This document shows, piece by piece, positions 49,694 through 57,579 of a DNA stretch of 64,000 nt. Position numbers and translations under genes: made by a program. Numbering within the stretch: position 1 is the stretch's first letter; each line of letters starts with the position of its first letter. A model generated the notes under the pieces. The model made no database searches and was not told where the DNA came from. It was given only the letters and a program-made list of their open reading frames with translations. Origin of the DNA: Agreia sp. VKM Ac-1783 (GTDB taxonomy: Bacteria > Actinomycetota > Actinomycetes > Actinomycetales > Microbacteriaceae); the NCBI RefSeq assembly GCF_900177765.1, contig NZ_FXWI01000001.1, forward strand, positions 1 to 64,000. The letters run 5' to 3'.

Positions 49694-50698
49694 ATGGAAA
49701 CGCTCGAACAGTACTCGATTCTCCTCGTCTATTCGGCGATGGCGATCTACGCGCTCGCGTTCATCTCCTTCGCGCTCGACCTGGCGAAGCGGTCGTCGCA
49801 GATGAAGGCGGCGGCGGCCGTTGCCGCACCCGTGACCGCAGAACTCGTCGGCGCATCCGTGTCTGGCCGAGGTGGCGCCGTCGCCGCGCCCGCCGCGCCC
49901 GCTGGAGCTGGCGACGCATCCGGTGTCGATGCGAGCCGCAAGCGGTCTGTCACCCTGCGGATCGGTGTGGCGCTCACCATTCTCGGGTTCCTGCTGCAGC
50001 TGGTCGGTGTCGTGCTGCGCGGCATCGCCGCAGGGCGGGTGCCGTGGGCCAACATGTACGAGTTCTCGATCACGGGAACGCTGCTGATCATGGCCGTCTT
50101 CCTCGTCGTGCTGATTCGTGAAGACCTGCGCTTCCTCGGAACGTTCATCACGGGCCTCGTGCTGATCCTGCTCGGTGTCTCGACGGTCAACTACTACGTC
50201 GCTGTCGTACCGCTGCCCCCGGCGCTCGAGTCCGCGTGGCTCGTCATCCACGTGTTCGTCGCCAGCCTGGGAACCGCGTTCTTCGCGCTCGGTGGTGCGC
50301 TCTCCGGCATCCAGTTGCTGCAGAACCGTCGCGAGGCGTCGCCGAAGTCGCGCTTCCTCAACTTCCGCCTGCTCGACACGCTGCCCGACTCGGTGCGCCT
50401 CGAGAACCTGGCCTACCGCATCAACATCGTCGGTTTCGTGTTCTGGACCTTCACGCTCATCGCCGGCGCCGTCTGGGCCGAGCGGGCGTGGGGTCGCTAC
50501 TGGGGCTGGGACACCAAAGAGGTGTGGACCTTCATCATCTGGGTCATCTACGCCGGCTACATCCACGCTCGGGCCACGAAGGGCTGGCGCGGATCGCGGT
50601 CGGCTTGGCTGGCGCTGATCGGCTTCGCGGCGGTGCTGTTCAACTTCGGCGTCGTCAACGTCTTCTTCAAGGGGCTGCACGCCTACTCGGGCCTGTAA
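49694..50698 (+). CDS. ccsB: CcsB/CcsA-type cytochrome c synthase (haem export and ligation)
   Basis: 334 residues from ATG 49694 (GTG 49691 is directly before). About eight membrane helices. The tryptophan-rich haem-handling motif is AERAWGRYWGWDTKEVWTFIIW, and conserved His residues are in VIHVFVASLG and YIHARATKGW. An Ala/Gly-rich insert near residues 35-75 separates the first helix from the core. Partner of ResB in the System II synthase. Last gene of the operon. Confidence 0.94.
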   Translation: METLEQYSILLVYSAMAIYALAFISFALDLAKRSSQMKAAAAVAAPVTAELVGASVSGRGGAVAAPAAPAGAGDASGVDASRKRSVTLRIGVALTILGFLLQLVGVVLRGIAAGRVPWANMYEFSITGTLLIMAVFLVVLIREDLRFLGTFITGLVLILLGVSTVNYYVAVVPLPPALESAWLVIHVFVASLGTAFFALGGALSGIQLLQNRREASPKSRFLNFRLLDTLPDSVRLENLAYRINIVGFVFWTFTLIAGAVWAERAWGRYWGWDTKEVWTFIIWVIYAGYIHARATKGWRGSRSAWLALIGFAAVLFNFGVVNVFFKGLHAYSGL

Positions 50699-50713
50699 GC
50701 CGCTCGCTCGAAT

Positions 50714-50770
50714 TCAGGAAGAACGGCCGAAACCGCGTACTTTCGTGCACGGCAGGCGCGTTCTTCCTGA
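50714..50770. repeat. 12-bp inverted repeat between ccsB and menC
   Basis: TCAGGAAGAACG (50714-50725) and CGTTCTTCCTGA (50759-50770) are exact complements around a 33-base centre. It lies between two convergent genes and could end transcription both ways, although no T run follows either arm. Confidence 0.65.
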
Positions 50771-50791
50771 GTCGTGGCGCGGGCCTCGGGG

Positions 50792-51790
50792 TCACGAGCG
50801 CGCAGACAGCAGCTCGTAGCAGCGGGTGATTCGGGCGCGCCACCAGGCGTCGCGCTCGGCGGATGCCGCGTGCTGCGCCAGCAAGGCGTCGCCCAGTTCC
50901 ACGCGTTCCACCTCGATGAAACCGCCGACGGCGCGCACGGGCCGCGCGGTCACATCCGCGGCCAGCAGCGACGCCGTGCCGAGCCCGCAGTCGAAGTCGA
51001 GTGAGGGGATGCTGGCGGCGAGCCAGGCGCCCATCGAGAGTCCGACCGACGTGTCGAGCGCGCTCGAGACGACGACGGGCAGCCCGGCGTCGCGAACGAT
51101 GTCGAGTGCGGAGTGCACACCGCCCAGTGGCTGGGCCTTGATCACCAGGAGGTCCGCGGCGCCGGCGCGCGCCACCTCGAGGGGATCCTCGGCTCGGCGA
51201 ACACTCTCGTCGGCCGCGATCGGGATGTCCCAGTCGTGCAGTCGCACACGCAGCTCGGCGAGCTCGGCGATCGACGCGCACGGCTGCTCCACGTACTCGA
51301 GGTCGAATTCGGCCAGCGCATGGATAGCGTGCTCGGCCTCGTCGACGTTCCAGCCGCCGTTGGCATCGACACGGATGCGTCCCTCGGCGCCGAGCTCCGC
51401 GCGCACGGCGCGCACACGGGCGACGTCGTCGGCGAGCACCTGCCCTGCTTCCGCGACCTTTACCTTGGCAGTGCGGCACCCGTCATACAGAGCGAGGATC
51501 TCGGGCACACGCGACGCATCCACCGCGGGAACCGTCGCGTTCACGCGGATGCGGTCGCGCAGCGGCGAGGGTTGCGCGCGCCAACCGAAGTCGATGGCCG
51601 CGCCGAGCCAGGTGGCGGCCTCGTCGTCGCCGTATTCGACGAAGGGCGAGAACTCGGTGGAGCCCTCGGGTCCGCGGAACACCACGGCCTCGCGGGTGTC
51701 GATGCGCCGAAACCGGGTGGTCAGCGGAAGAGAGACGACGTGCGCGGCGGCGAGCAGATCGGCGAGAGGGGGGAGTGCGGGAGAGGCCAT
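50792..51790 (-). CDS. menC: o-Succinylbenzoate synthase
   Basis: 332 residues from ATG 51790; the longer frame upstream is not homologous. The enolase-superfamily barrel has the KxK pair in CRTAKVKVAEAG, metal ligands in RIRVDANGGWNVDEA, YVEQPC and IAADESV, and the second Lys in LLVIKAQPLGGV. It dehydrates SHCHC to o-succinylbenzoate in menaquinone synthesis. menB, menE and menA follow within 12 kb. It converges on ccsB and is 22 bases downstream of the RNase H gene on the same strand. Confidence 0.93.
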   Translation of the reverse strand: MASPALPPLADLLAAAHVVSLPLTTRFRRIDTREAVVFRGPEGSTEFSPFVEYGDDEAATWLGAAIDFGWRAQPSPLRDRIRVNATVPAVDASRVPEILALYDGCRTAKVKVAEAGQVLADDVARVRAVRAELGAEGRIRVDANGGWNVDEAEHAIHALAEFDLEYVEQPCASIAELAELRVRLHDWDIPIAADESVRRAEDPLEVARAGAADLLVIKAQPLGGVHSALDIVRDAGLPVVVSSALDTSVGLSMGAWLAASIPSLDFDCGLGTASLLAADVTARPVRAVGGFIEVERVELGDALLAQHAASAERDAWWRARITRCYELLSARS

Positions 51791-51812
51791 CTGCCCATTC
51801 TGCTCTGCGCGC

Positions 51813-52340
51813 CTAGAAGAGCGAGGGCGGGGCGGTGTCTTCAGCCAGAACGGCCTCGACCGGGGTGGATGCCGCGACGCCCGGCCATCCCGGACCGCTC
51901 GGCACCGCCGTGCGGTTCTGGTACGCCGTGGATGCCGCTCGGGCACGTGCGTCGGCCGCCTCGTTCATGGGGTGGTTCGCGTGCCCCTTGACCCACTCGA
52001 AGGTCACGACGCGGCCCTGCAGAGCCTCGTCGAGCTGTTTGATGATCTCGACGTTCAGCACAGGCTTGCCGTCGGCCTTGCGCCAGCCCTTGCGCTTCCA
52101 GCCGGAGAGCCACTCGGTGCACGCCTTGATGGCGTACTGGCTGTCGCACAGGATGTGCAGGGGCTCGGATTCGCCCTCCGTCGCGCGCAGAAGCTCGAGA
52201 ACCGCGGTGAGTTCGCCGATGTTATTCGTGGCCCGCGGCCATCCGCCCGCCGCCCAGCGCTCGTCGTCGACGTACCAGGCCCAGCCTGCGGGGCCGGGGT
52301 TGCCGAGGGCTGAGCCGTCTGCGGAAGCGACGATCGTCAC
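51813..52340 (-). CDS. rnhA: Ribonuclease HI
   Basis: 175 residues from GTG 52340, which has AAGGAG 8 bases upstream. Catalytic acids are visible in VASADGSALGNPGPAGWAW (Asp), NNIGELTAVLELL (Glu), LCDSQYAIKACTEWL (Asp) and VKGHANHPMNEAADARA (Asp). It cuts RNA in RNA-DNA hybrids. An extra C-terminal tail of about 35 residues beyond the usual RNase HI end (rich in Ala, Pro and Ser) is of unknown role. Confidence 0.93.
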   Translation of the reverse strand: MTIVASADGSALGNPGPAGWAWYVDDERWAAGGWPRATNNIGELTAVLELLRATEGESEPLHILCDSQYAIKACTEWLSGWKRKGWRKADGKPVLNVEIIKQLDEALQGRVVTFEWVKGHANHPMNEAADARARAASTAYQNRTAVPSGPGWPGVAASTPVEAVLAEDTAPPSLF

Positions 52341-52417
52341 GGGGGAACTCCTTCTGGCGCACGAAGCGGGAATGCGCACTATCGAGGGTAGGCGACTCCG
52401 GCTGACACACTGGACAG

Positions 52418-53734
52418 ATGGACGGAGACGACGAGGAGGTCACCAAGAAGGTCGTCCGTCGATCGAGACCCGCGGAGGCGAAACGGTCGCGCCCCGCAGC
52501 GCCCGCCCAGCCGTCGAACTCGCCGGTGTACGGAACTCCGCCGGGAACGGATCCGACACTGCCGGCCTATGGCAGCCGCGATTCGGCCAAGCCGATCGAG
52601 CCGGCACAGCACGACTTCGATCCCCGTGCCGAAGAGAAGGCGGCCGCGGCCAAGGCAGCAGACGCCGCCGCAAAGGCGGCAGCCGCCGCGCGCCAAGAGA
52701 ACGCGGCCAAAGTCGCCCGGGCGGCCAAGGTCCGCGCACAGGAGCGCGCAGCGCAGAAGGCCGCGAAGGCCCAGGCGGCGAGGGCAGCCTACGCCGCGAA
52801 GAAAGAGCGGACGGCCCGGATCGCGGAGGAGACCCGACAGGCTCGACTCGCGCGCACCGGTACCAGGGGAAGCCGCAGCTCTCAGCGCGCACGGGAGCGC
52901 CAGTTCGGCGGGATGTCACGGATGCCCGGTCGTGGTCGAACCGAAGAGCGCATCCGGAGGTTCGGAACGTGGCCGCAACTGCTGTTCGCAGCTCTGATCA
53001 GTGCGGGCGTGATCTTAATTCCGATCATCGTGACCAACAGCTCACCGCCGTCATCGACGGTGTCAGACGGGGTCGATTGGACGGGCTACCCAGGTCAATA
53101 CGCCGACGACGCCCAGAAAACTCTCGCCGCACCACGCCAGGAGGAGGCCGTTGCGGAGAACACGGCTCTCCTCGCGGAGCTGCGGGCGGCGGTCGATGAC
53201 GAAATCGCCGTCTCGTGGATCGAACACGGCTCGGCGACCGAGCGGTCGCTCGAGAACAGCTGGGGCGGGCCGAGTCTCCTGAACGAATGGACGTCGCCCC
53301 GCTGGTACACGACAGAGCCGATCTCCGGCCAGAAGCTCAAGCAGCGGCTGGTCGACCGTGTCAGCGAGGTGCTCTCCGATCACGGATTCGAGGATCCGCG
53401 GCTAGTGAACGATCCCGACACATCGTTCTACTCTCCGAGATCGATCGAGCGGTTGTATGGCGGCTCGAAGCCCGCCACCCAAGTGATCTGGGAGCTCAAG
53501 GCCACGAGCGTCGAAGACGAGTACGTCGACTTCACCTTCACGATCACCGACCTCTCGAACGACAAGACCGGCCAATTCGCCGAAGACGCCGAGCGAAACG
53601 CGGAGTACCTCGACACGCCCGTGAGCTCGATGGCGATGACGCTCACGAGTCGTGGGCTTCTCGCTGCCTCCGATGCGCCCGAGTTCCGCGAAAGGGCGGC
53701 GCCGTTCGAGGACAAAGAGCCGCCGAAGGGGTAG
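52418..53734 (+). CDS. Membrane-anchored protein of unknown function, paralogue 1
   Basis: 438 residues. Residues 1-60 are polar with PVYGTPPG; about 70-150 is a long Ala/Lys/Arg/Glu-rich helix, probably a coiled coil; one membrane helix (LLFAALISAGVILIPIIVT) near residue 195 is followed by about 230 residues outside. This last domain (VSDGVDWTGYPG, WGGPSLLNEW, GFEDPRLVNDP, QVIWELKA, SRGLLAASD, DKEPP) is shared with the next protein. No known family recognised. The upstream motif GGCTGACACACTGGACA is also duplicated before the next gene. Confidence 0.75.
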   Translation: MDGDDEEVTKKVVRRSRPAEAKRSRPAAPAQPSNSPVYGTPPGTDPTLPAYGSRDSAKPIEPAQHDFDPRAEEKAAAAKAADAAAKAAAAARQENAAKVARAAKVRAQERAAQKAAKAQAARAAYAAKKERTARIAEETRQARLARTGTRGSRSSQRARERQFGGMSRMPGRGRTEERIRRFGTWPQLLFAALISAGVILIPIIVTNSSPPSSTVSDGVDWTGYPGQYADDAQKTLAAPRQEEAVAENTALLAELRAAVDDEIAVSWIEHGSATERSLENSWGGPSLLNEWTSPRWYTTEPISGQKLKQRLVDRVSEVLSDHGFEDPRLVNDPDTSFYSPRSIERLYGGSKPATQVIWELKATSVEDEYVDFTFTITDLSNDKTGQFAEDAERNAEYLDTPVSSMAMTLTSRGLLAASDAPEFRERAAPFEDKEPPKG

Positions 53735-53763
53735 CAGAGCGACCCGGCTGGCACACTGGACGC

Positions 53764-54693
53764 ATGCACGACGACGCGGAGGGCGGCATCCCCGACTACG
53801 GCACGCCCGGTGGCACGCCGCCTCGCGTGGGCGGGCCGGTCTACGGCTCGGCTCGGCAGGCTCGAACGGCATCGGATGCGCCGGCCCCGGCGGTCGAGAC
53901 CGATCCGGGCGACGGCGGCGGCTTCGCAGGCTTCTTGGATGCCGTGCAGGACCGCGCGCAGGCGGTGCTCTCCGACCTCGGCATCGGCCCGGACGATGAT
54001 CTGCCGACGGTCTCTGACGGCGTCGACTGGTCGCTCTATCCGGGAACGCATGCGGGCGATGCCGACGTTGCTCTGGCGGCCCTCTCGCAGGAAGAGACGA
54101 TCGAGCGAAACGAGGCCCTTCTCGCGCGACTGCGCGACGCGATAACTCCGCGGTTCGGATTGAGTTGGGGGCTGTTCGGCGAGATCCCGCGCATCGAGCC
54201 GGAGGTCAACGACTGGGGAGGTGAGAGCCTGCTCGAGACGTGCACCACCGGAACCTGGCGCTCCACCGCGAAGCTCACGAATCCCCTCGTCAAGATGCAG
54301 CTCGTCGACCTGGTCACGGGCCTGCTCGAGGCCGAGGGCTTTCACGACGTGGCTCTGCGGAACGACCCGGCCCGCGCATCAGGGGCCGCGGCCCTCGCCG
54401 CGATGGAGCACGAATTCGGCGGCATGACCCTGCGGGATCAGGTGGTGTGGTCGCTGGTCGCCCGCGAATCCGTGCACTCGGACAGTGAGTTCGAGCTCAC
54501 GATCATCGAGCTGAAGCACGACCGCACCGGGCGTTTTCTCGAAGCCGCCAAGGCGAGGGCAGAGCTCCGCGGCGGGCCGATGAGTTCGGTCGACCTCGAG
54601 ATCGTGAGTCGCGGAACCCTGCCCGCAGAACTCAAGGACGAGTTCCGCGACAGGGCCCGCCGCTACGACGACCGCGAGCCTCCCGAGCTCTGA
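53764..54693 (+). CDS. Protein of unknown function, paralogue 2
   Basis: 309 residues from ATG 53764. After a Gly/Pro-rich start with PVYGSARQ, it lacks the coiled coil and membrane helix of its neighbour but keeps the C-terminal domain: VSDGVDWSLYPG, a QEE..N.ALLARLR helix, WGGESLLE, GFHDVALRNDP, EFGG, QVVWSLVA, DRTGRFLEAA, PMSSVDL, SRGTLPAE and REPPEL. The two genes are 29 bases apart and almost certainly arose by tandem duplication. No signal peptide, so the domain may be cytoplasmic here and extracytoplasmic in the paralogue. Function unknown. Confidence 0.75.
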   Translation: MHDDAEGGIPDYGTPGGTPPRVGGPVYGSARQARTASDAPAPAVETDPGDGGGFAGFLDAVQDRAQAVLSDLGIGPDDDLPTVSDGVDWSLYPGTHAGDADVALAALSQEETIERNEALLARLRDAITPRFGLSWGLFGEIPRIEPEVNDWGGESLLETCTTGTWRSTAKLTNPLVKMQLVDLVTGLLEAEGFHDVALRNDPARASGAAALAAMEHEFGGMTLRDQVVWSLVARESVHSDSEFELTIIELKHDRTGRFLEAAKARAELRGGPMSSVDLEIVSRGTLPAELKDEFRDRARRYDDREPPEL

Positions 54694-54706
54694 GCTCTGC
54701 CCGCCG

Positions 54707-54808
54707 CGTTGGTCGAGTAGGCCGCCTGCAGCCGTATCGAGACCACGCCGGGAGTGATCTCGATACGCGGTGCTCGTTCCTCACGACCGCTACTCGATCG
54801 GCGCCGGG
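54707..54808. repeat. REP-like palindromic repeat, copy 4
   Basis: GCGTTGGTCGAGTAG at the left and GCTACTCGATCGGCGC at the right are complementary outer arms; inside are CGTATCGAGACCACG and GTGATCTCGATACG. It lies between the paralogue pair and menB. Confidence 0.85.
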
Positions 54809-54824
54809 CTGGCAGACTGACATC

Positions 54825-55745
54825 ATGTCTGAAACACCGTTCGTCTCCGAGATCTTCGATGCATCCGAGTGGGCCACAGCGCCCGGGGCGAGTGCCCTGA
54901 CCGACATCACGTACCACCACTCGAACGACGGGCGCGTGGCGCGCATCGCCTTCAACAGGCCCGAGGTGCGCAATGCCTTCCGTCCGCACACCGTCGACGA
55001 GCTCTACCGTGCCCTCGACGACGCGCGGCAGAATCCGCGCATCGGCGTCGTGCTGCTCACCGGAAACGGGCCGAGCCCGAAAGACGGCGGCTGGGCCTTC
55101 TGCTCCGGCGGCGACCAGCGCATCCGGGGTCGCGACGGCTATCAGTACGCCGACGGCACGGTGCCCGACGGGCCGCTTGCCGGTGCCGCGACCGGTCGGC
55201 TGCACATCCTCGAGGTGCAGAGGCTCATCCGTACGATGCCCAAGGTCGTGATCGCGGTCGTTCCCGGCTGGGCGGCCGGCGGCGGGCACTCGCTGCACGT
55301 GGTCTGCGATCTGTCGATCGCGAGCGCCGAGCACGGCAAATTCAAACAGACGGATGCCGATGTCGGCTCGTTCGACGCCGGTTACGGCAGCGCGTACTTC
55401 GCCCGCCAGATCGGCCAGAAGTTCGCACGCGAGGTCTTCTTTCTCGCGCGGGAGTACTCGGCGCAGCGGGCCTACGAGATGGGCGCGGTGAACGTCGTCG
55501 TTCCGCACGCCGAACTCGAGCGTGAGGCGCTGGACTGGGCACGCACGATCCTGACCAAGTCGCCCACTGCCATCCGCATGCTGAAGTTCGCATTCAACGC
55601 GGTCGACGACGGGCTCATGGGGCAACAGGTGTTCGCGGGCGAGGCCACGCGCCTGGCCTACGGAACCGACGAGGCCGTGGAGGGCCGCGACTCGTTCCTG
55701 GAGAAGCGCGAACCCGACTGGTCGCCGTTCCCGTATCACTACTGA
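54825..55745 (+). CDS. menB: 1,4-Dihydroxy-2-naphthoyl-CoA synthase
   Basis: 306 residues. Crotonase fold with ITYHHSNDGRVARIAFNRPEVRNAFRPHTVDELY, the oxyanion region FCSGGDQRIRG, and the MenB-specific VIAVVPGWAAGGGHSLHVVCDLSIAS and DADVGSFDAGYGSAYFARQ. The end (EKREPDWSPFPYHY) is the conserved MenB C-terminus. It closes the second naphthoate ring from o-succinylbenzoyl-CoA, the product of MenE. It stands alone on the plus strand, flanked by a repeat and an OhrR operator. Confidence 0.97.
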   Translation: MSETPFVSEIFDASEWATAPGASALTDITYHHSNDGRVARIAFNRPEVRNAFRPHTVDELYRALDDARQNPRIGVVLLTGNGPSPKDGGWAFCSGGDQRIRGRDGYQYADGTVPDGPLAGAATGRLHILEVQRLIRTMPKVVIAVVPGWAAGGGHSLHVVCDLSIASAEHGKFKQTDADVGSFDAGYGSAYFARQIGQKFAREVFFLAREYSAQRAYEMGAVNVVVPHAELEREALDWARTILTKSPTAIRMLKFAFNAVDDGLMGQQVFAGEATRLAYGTDEAVEGRDSFLEKREPDWSPFPYHY

Positions 55746-55779
55746 GGCCGTGCACCTACTGAGGGCTTCCTGAGAAAGG

Positions 55780-55806
55780 ATTGCGCACAACTGAATTGTG
55801 CGCAAT
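55780..55806. promoter_or_regulatory. OhrR operator: perfect 11-bp dyad
   Basis: ATTGCGCACAA and TTGTGCGCAAT are exact complements around CTGAA and stand 9 bases before the ohrR start codon. MarR/OhrR proteins bind dyads of this kind over their own promoter. Confidence 0.8.
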
Positions 55807-55815
55807 GCTTTCGTC

Positions 55816-56328
55816 ATGACCACATCGACGAAAGCCCCTGCAGCGCCGCAGCCCTTCGTGATCGATGAGCTCGTCTGCTTCGCTCTCTACAACGCATCGC
55901 ACGCGATAACGCAGACGTACCGCTCGGTGCTCGCGCCCTGGGGTCTCACCTACCCGCAATACCTCGTGTTCGTCGTTCTCTGGAACGAGGGGGCCCTCTC
56001 GCTCCGCGACCTCGGCACCCGGCTCGAGCTCGACTCCGGCACCCTCTCGCCGCTCACGAAGCGCATGGAGGAGGCCGGCTACCTCGAGCGCTCGCGCGCA
56101 TCCGACGACGCGAGGGTCGTGACGATCGGCCTCACCGACAAGGGCGAACGGATGCGCGAGGAGCTCGCGGCCGTTCCGGCCTGCGTCTCCGGCGCGATGA
56201 AACTCGACCGTTCCACCGCTGCGCAGCTGCGAGGAATGCTGCACCAGCTGGCCGACGACACGCGTTCCTTCGACGCTGCGTCGTCAGGCCCAACCCAGAC
56301 CACCGGCGCACCCGACGCCGGTCGATGA
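55816..56328 (+). CDS. ohrR: OhrR organic-peroxide-sensing MarR-family repressor
   Basis: 170 residues from ATG 55816. The sensing Cys is in FVIDELVCFALYNASHAITQTYRSVL, in the position of OhrR Cys15, and the following tyrosine-rich stretch LTYPQYLVFVVLW is OhrR-specific. The winged helix is LRDLGTRLELDSGTLSPLTKRMEEAGYLERSR. Oxidation of the Cys by organic hydroperoxides should release it from the dyad just upstream. ohr follows in the same operon. The C-terminal tail is longer than usual (DAASSGPTQTTGAPDAGR). Confidence 0.94.
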   Translation: MTTSTKAPAAPQPFVIDELVCFALYNASHAITQTYRSVLAPWGLTYPQYLVFVVLWNEGALSLRDLGTRLELDSGTLSPLTKRMEEAGYLERSRASDDARVVTIGLTDKGERMREELAAVPACVSGAMKLDRSTAAQLRGMLHQLADDTRSFDAASSGPTQTTGAPDAGR

Positions 56329-56339
56329 AAGGAAACCCT

Positions 56340-56762
56340 ATGGAGATTCTCTACACCGCAGAAGCACTCTCGACCGGCGAAGGCCGCAACGGCCACGTGC
56401 GCACGAGCGACGGACAGGTCGACCTCGACCTCGCCATCCCCAAGGAGATGGGCGGATCGGGCAACGGAGCGAACCCCGAAGACCTCTTCGCCGCCGGCTA
56501 CGCGGCCTGCTTCCACTCCGCACTGCAGAGCGTCGCCCGCGCCCGCAAGGTGAAGATCTCCGACTCGAGCGTCGGCGGCCGCGTGCACATTGGCCCGAAC
56601 GGCGAAGGCGGATTCCAGCTCGCTGTCCTCCTCGAGGTCGTCCTCCCCGGTCTCGCGCTCGCGGACGCACAGGAGCTGGCCGACGCCGCCCACCAGGTCT
56701 GCCCGTACTCCAACGCGACCCGCGGCAACATCGACGTTCAGATCGTCGTCGAAGAGGGCTAG
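56340..56762 (+). CDS. ohr: Organic hydroperoxide reductase Ohr
   Basis: 140 residues from ATG 56340, with AAAGGA 7 bases upstream. Catalytic Cys residues are in GYAACFHSALQSVAR and HQVCPYSNATRGNIDVQIV, with the Glu in NPEDLFAAGYA. Ohr reduces fatty-acid and other organic hydroperoxides using lipoylated proteins. Standard length. It is 11 bases after ohrR and must be induced with it. Confidence 0.96.
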   Translation: MEILYTAEALSTGEGRNGHVRTSDGQVDLDLAIPKEMGGSGNGANPEDLFAAGYAACFHSALQSVARARKVKISDSSVGGRVHIGPNGEGGFQLAVLLEVVLPGLALADAQELADAAHQVCPYSNATRGNIDVQIVVEEG

Positions 56763-56783
56763 TCTCCTCCGTTTCTCCGCGCC

Positions 56784-56848
56784 GAGCGCGGGTGTTCTCG
56801 CCGACCGCCGTGGCCCAGCCACCGCGAATTGCGGGAGCACCCGCGCTC
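56784..56848. repeat. Nested palindromic repeat, second family, copy 1
   Basis: Outer arms GAGCGCGGGTG (56784-56794) and CACCCGCGCTC (56838-56848) enclose an inner GTGG-CCCAG-CCAC hairpin. A close relative lies at 59841-59907. The element separates ohr from the response regulator gene. Confidence 0.7.
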
Positions 56849-56860
56849 GCCGCGTTCCCA

Positions 56861-56878
56861 GCTTCAGCGGCGCTTCAG
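56861..56878 (+). promoter_or_regulatory. GCTTCAG direct repeats before the response regulator gene
   Basis: GCTTCAG occurs at 56861 and 56872, 11 bp apart, one helical turn, as expected for an OmpR/PhoB-type dimer. The sequence after the second copy (CGCC-n7-CAGACTGG) is closely matched downstream of the last GCTTCAG at 59342. The start ATG is 23 bases further, so the mRNA may be leaderless. Confidence 0.55.
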
Positions 56879-56901
56879 CGCCCGTCGGGCAGACTGGGCG
56901 C

Positions 56902-57579
56902 ATGCGCGTGCTGGTTGTCGAAGACGAGAAGCGCCTCGCCGAGGGGCTCAAACGCGGTCTCGAGGCCGAGGGCTTCGCGGTCGACGTGGCGTCCACGGGC
57001 ACCGACGGCCTCTGGCTCGCCACCGAGAACGACTACTCGGTGATCCTGCTCGACATCATGCTGCCCGGGATGAGCGGCTACCGCGTGTGCGAGCGACTGC
57101 GCGCCGCCGAGAACTGGACTCCGGTGCTGATGCTCACGGCGAAAGACGGCGAGTGGGATCAGGTCGAGGCGCTCGACACCGGCGCCGACGACTACCTCAC
57201 CAAGCCGTTCTCGTTTGCGATCCTGCTTGCACGCATCCGGGCCCTGATCAGGCGCGGCCAGAGTGAGCGGCCGGCCGTGCTCGAGGCGGGAGACATCCGC
57301 GTCGATCCGTCGACGCGCGAGGTGACCCGCGGCGCAGAGCGCATCGATGTGACCGCTCGGGAGTTCGCCGTGCTCGAGTACCTGATGCGGCGCAAGGGCG
57401 ACGTGGTCTCGAAGCGCGACATCATCGACAACGTCTGGGACGACGACTTCGACGGCGAGCAGAACATCGTCGAGGTCTACGTGGGGCATCTACGAAACAA
57501 GCTCGACCGCCCCTTCGGGCGACATGCCATCGAGACGCTTCGAGGCGCGGGCTACCGGCTGGCATCCCATGGCGGCTGA
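56902..57579 (+). CDS. OmpR/PhoB-type response regulator
   Basis: 225 residues from ATG 56902; the longer open frame is not used. Receiver domain: VLVVEDEKRLAEGL (acid pair), phosphoacceptor Asp51 in ILLDIMLPGMSG, LMLTAKDGEWD and the Lys of DDYLTKPF. DNA-binding winged helix: REFAVLEYLMRRKGDVVSKRDIIDNVWDDDFDGEQNIVEVYVGHLRNKL and IETLRGAGYRL. It probably activates its own operon and the PepSY-like gene at 59397, both preceded by GCTTCAG repeats. Overlaps the kinase gene by 11 bases. Confidence 0.94.
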   Translation: MRVLVVEDEKRLAEGLKRGLEAEGFAVDVASTGTDGLWLATENDYSVILLDIMLPGMSGYRVCERLRAAENWTPVLMLTAKDGEWDQVEALDTGADDYLTKPFSFAILLARIRALIRRGQSERPAVLEAGDIRVDPSTREVTRGAERIDVTAREFAVLEYLMRRKGDVVSKRDIIDNVWDDDFDGEQNIVEVYVGHLRNKLDRPFGRHAIETLRGAGYRLASHGG

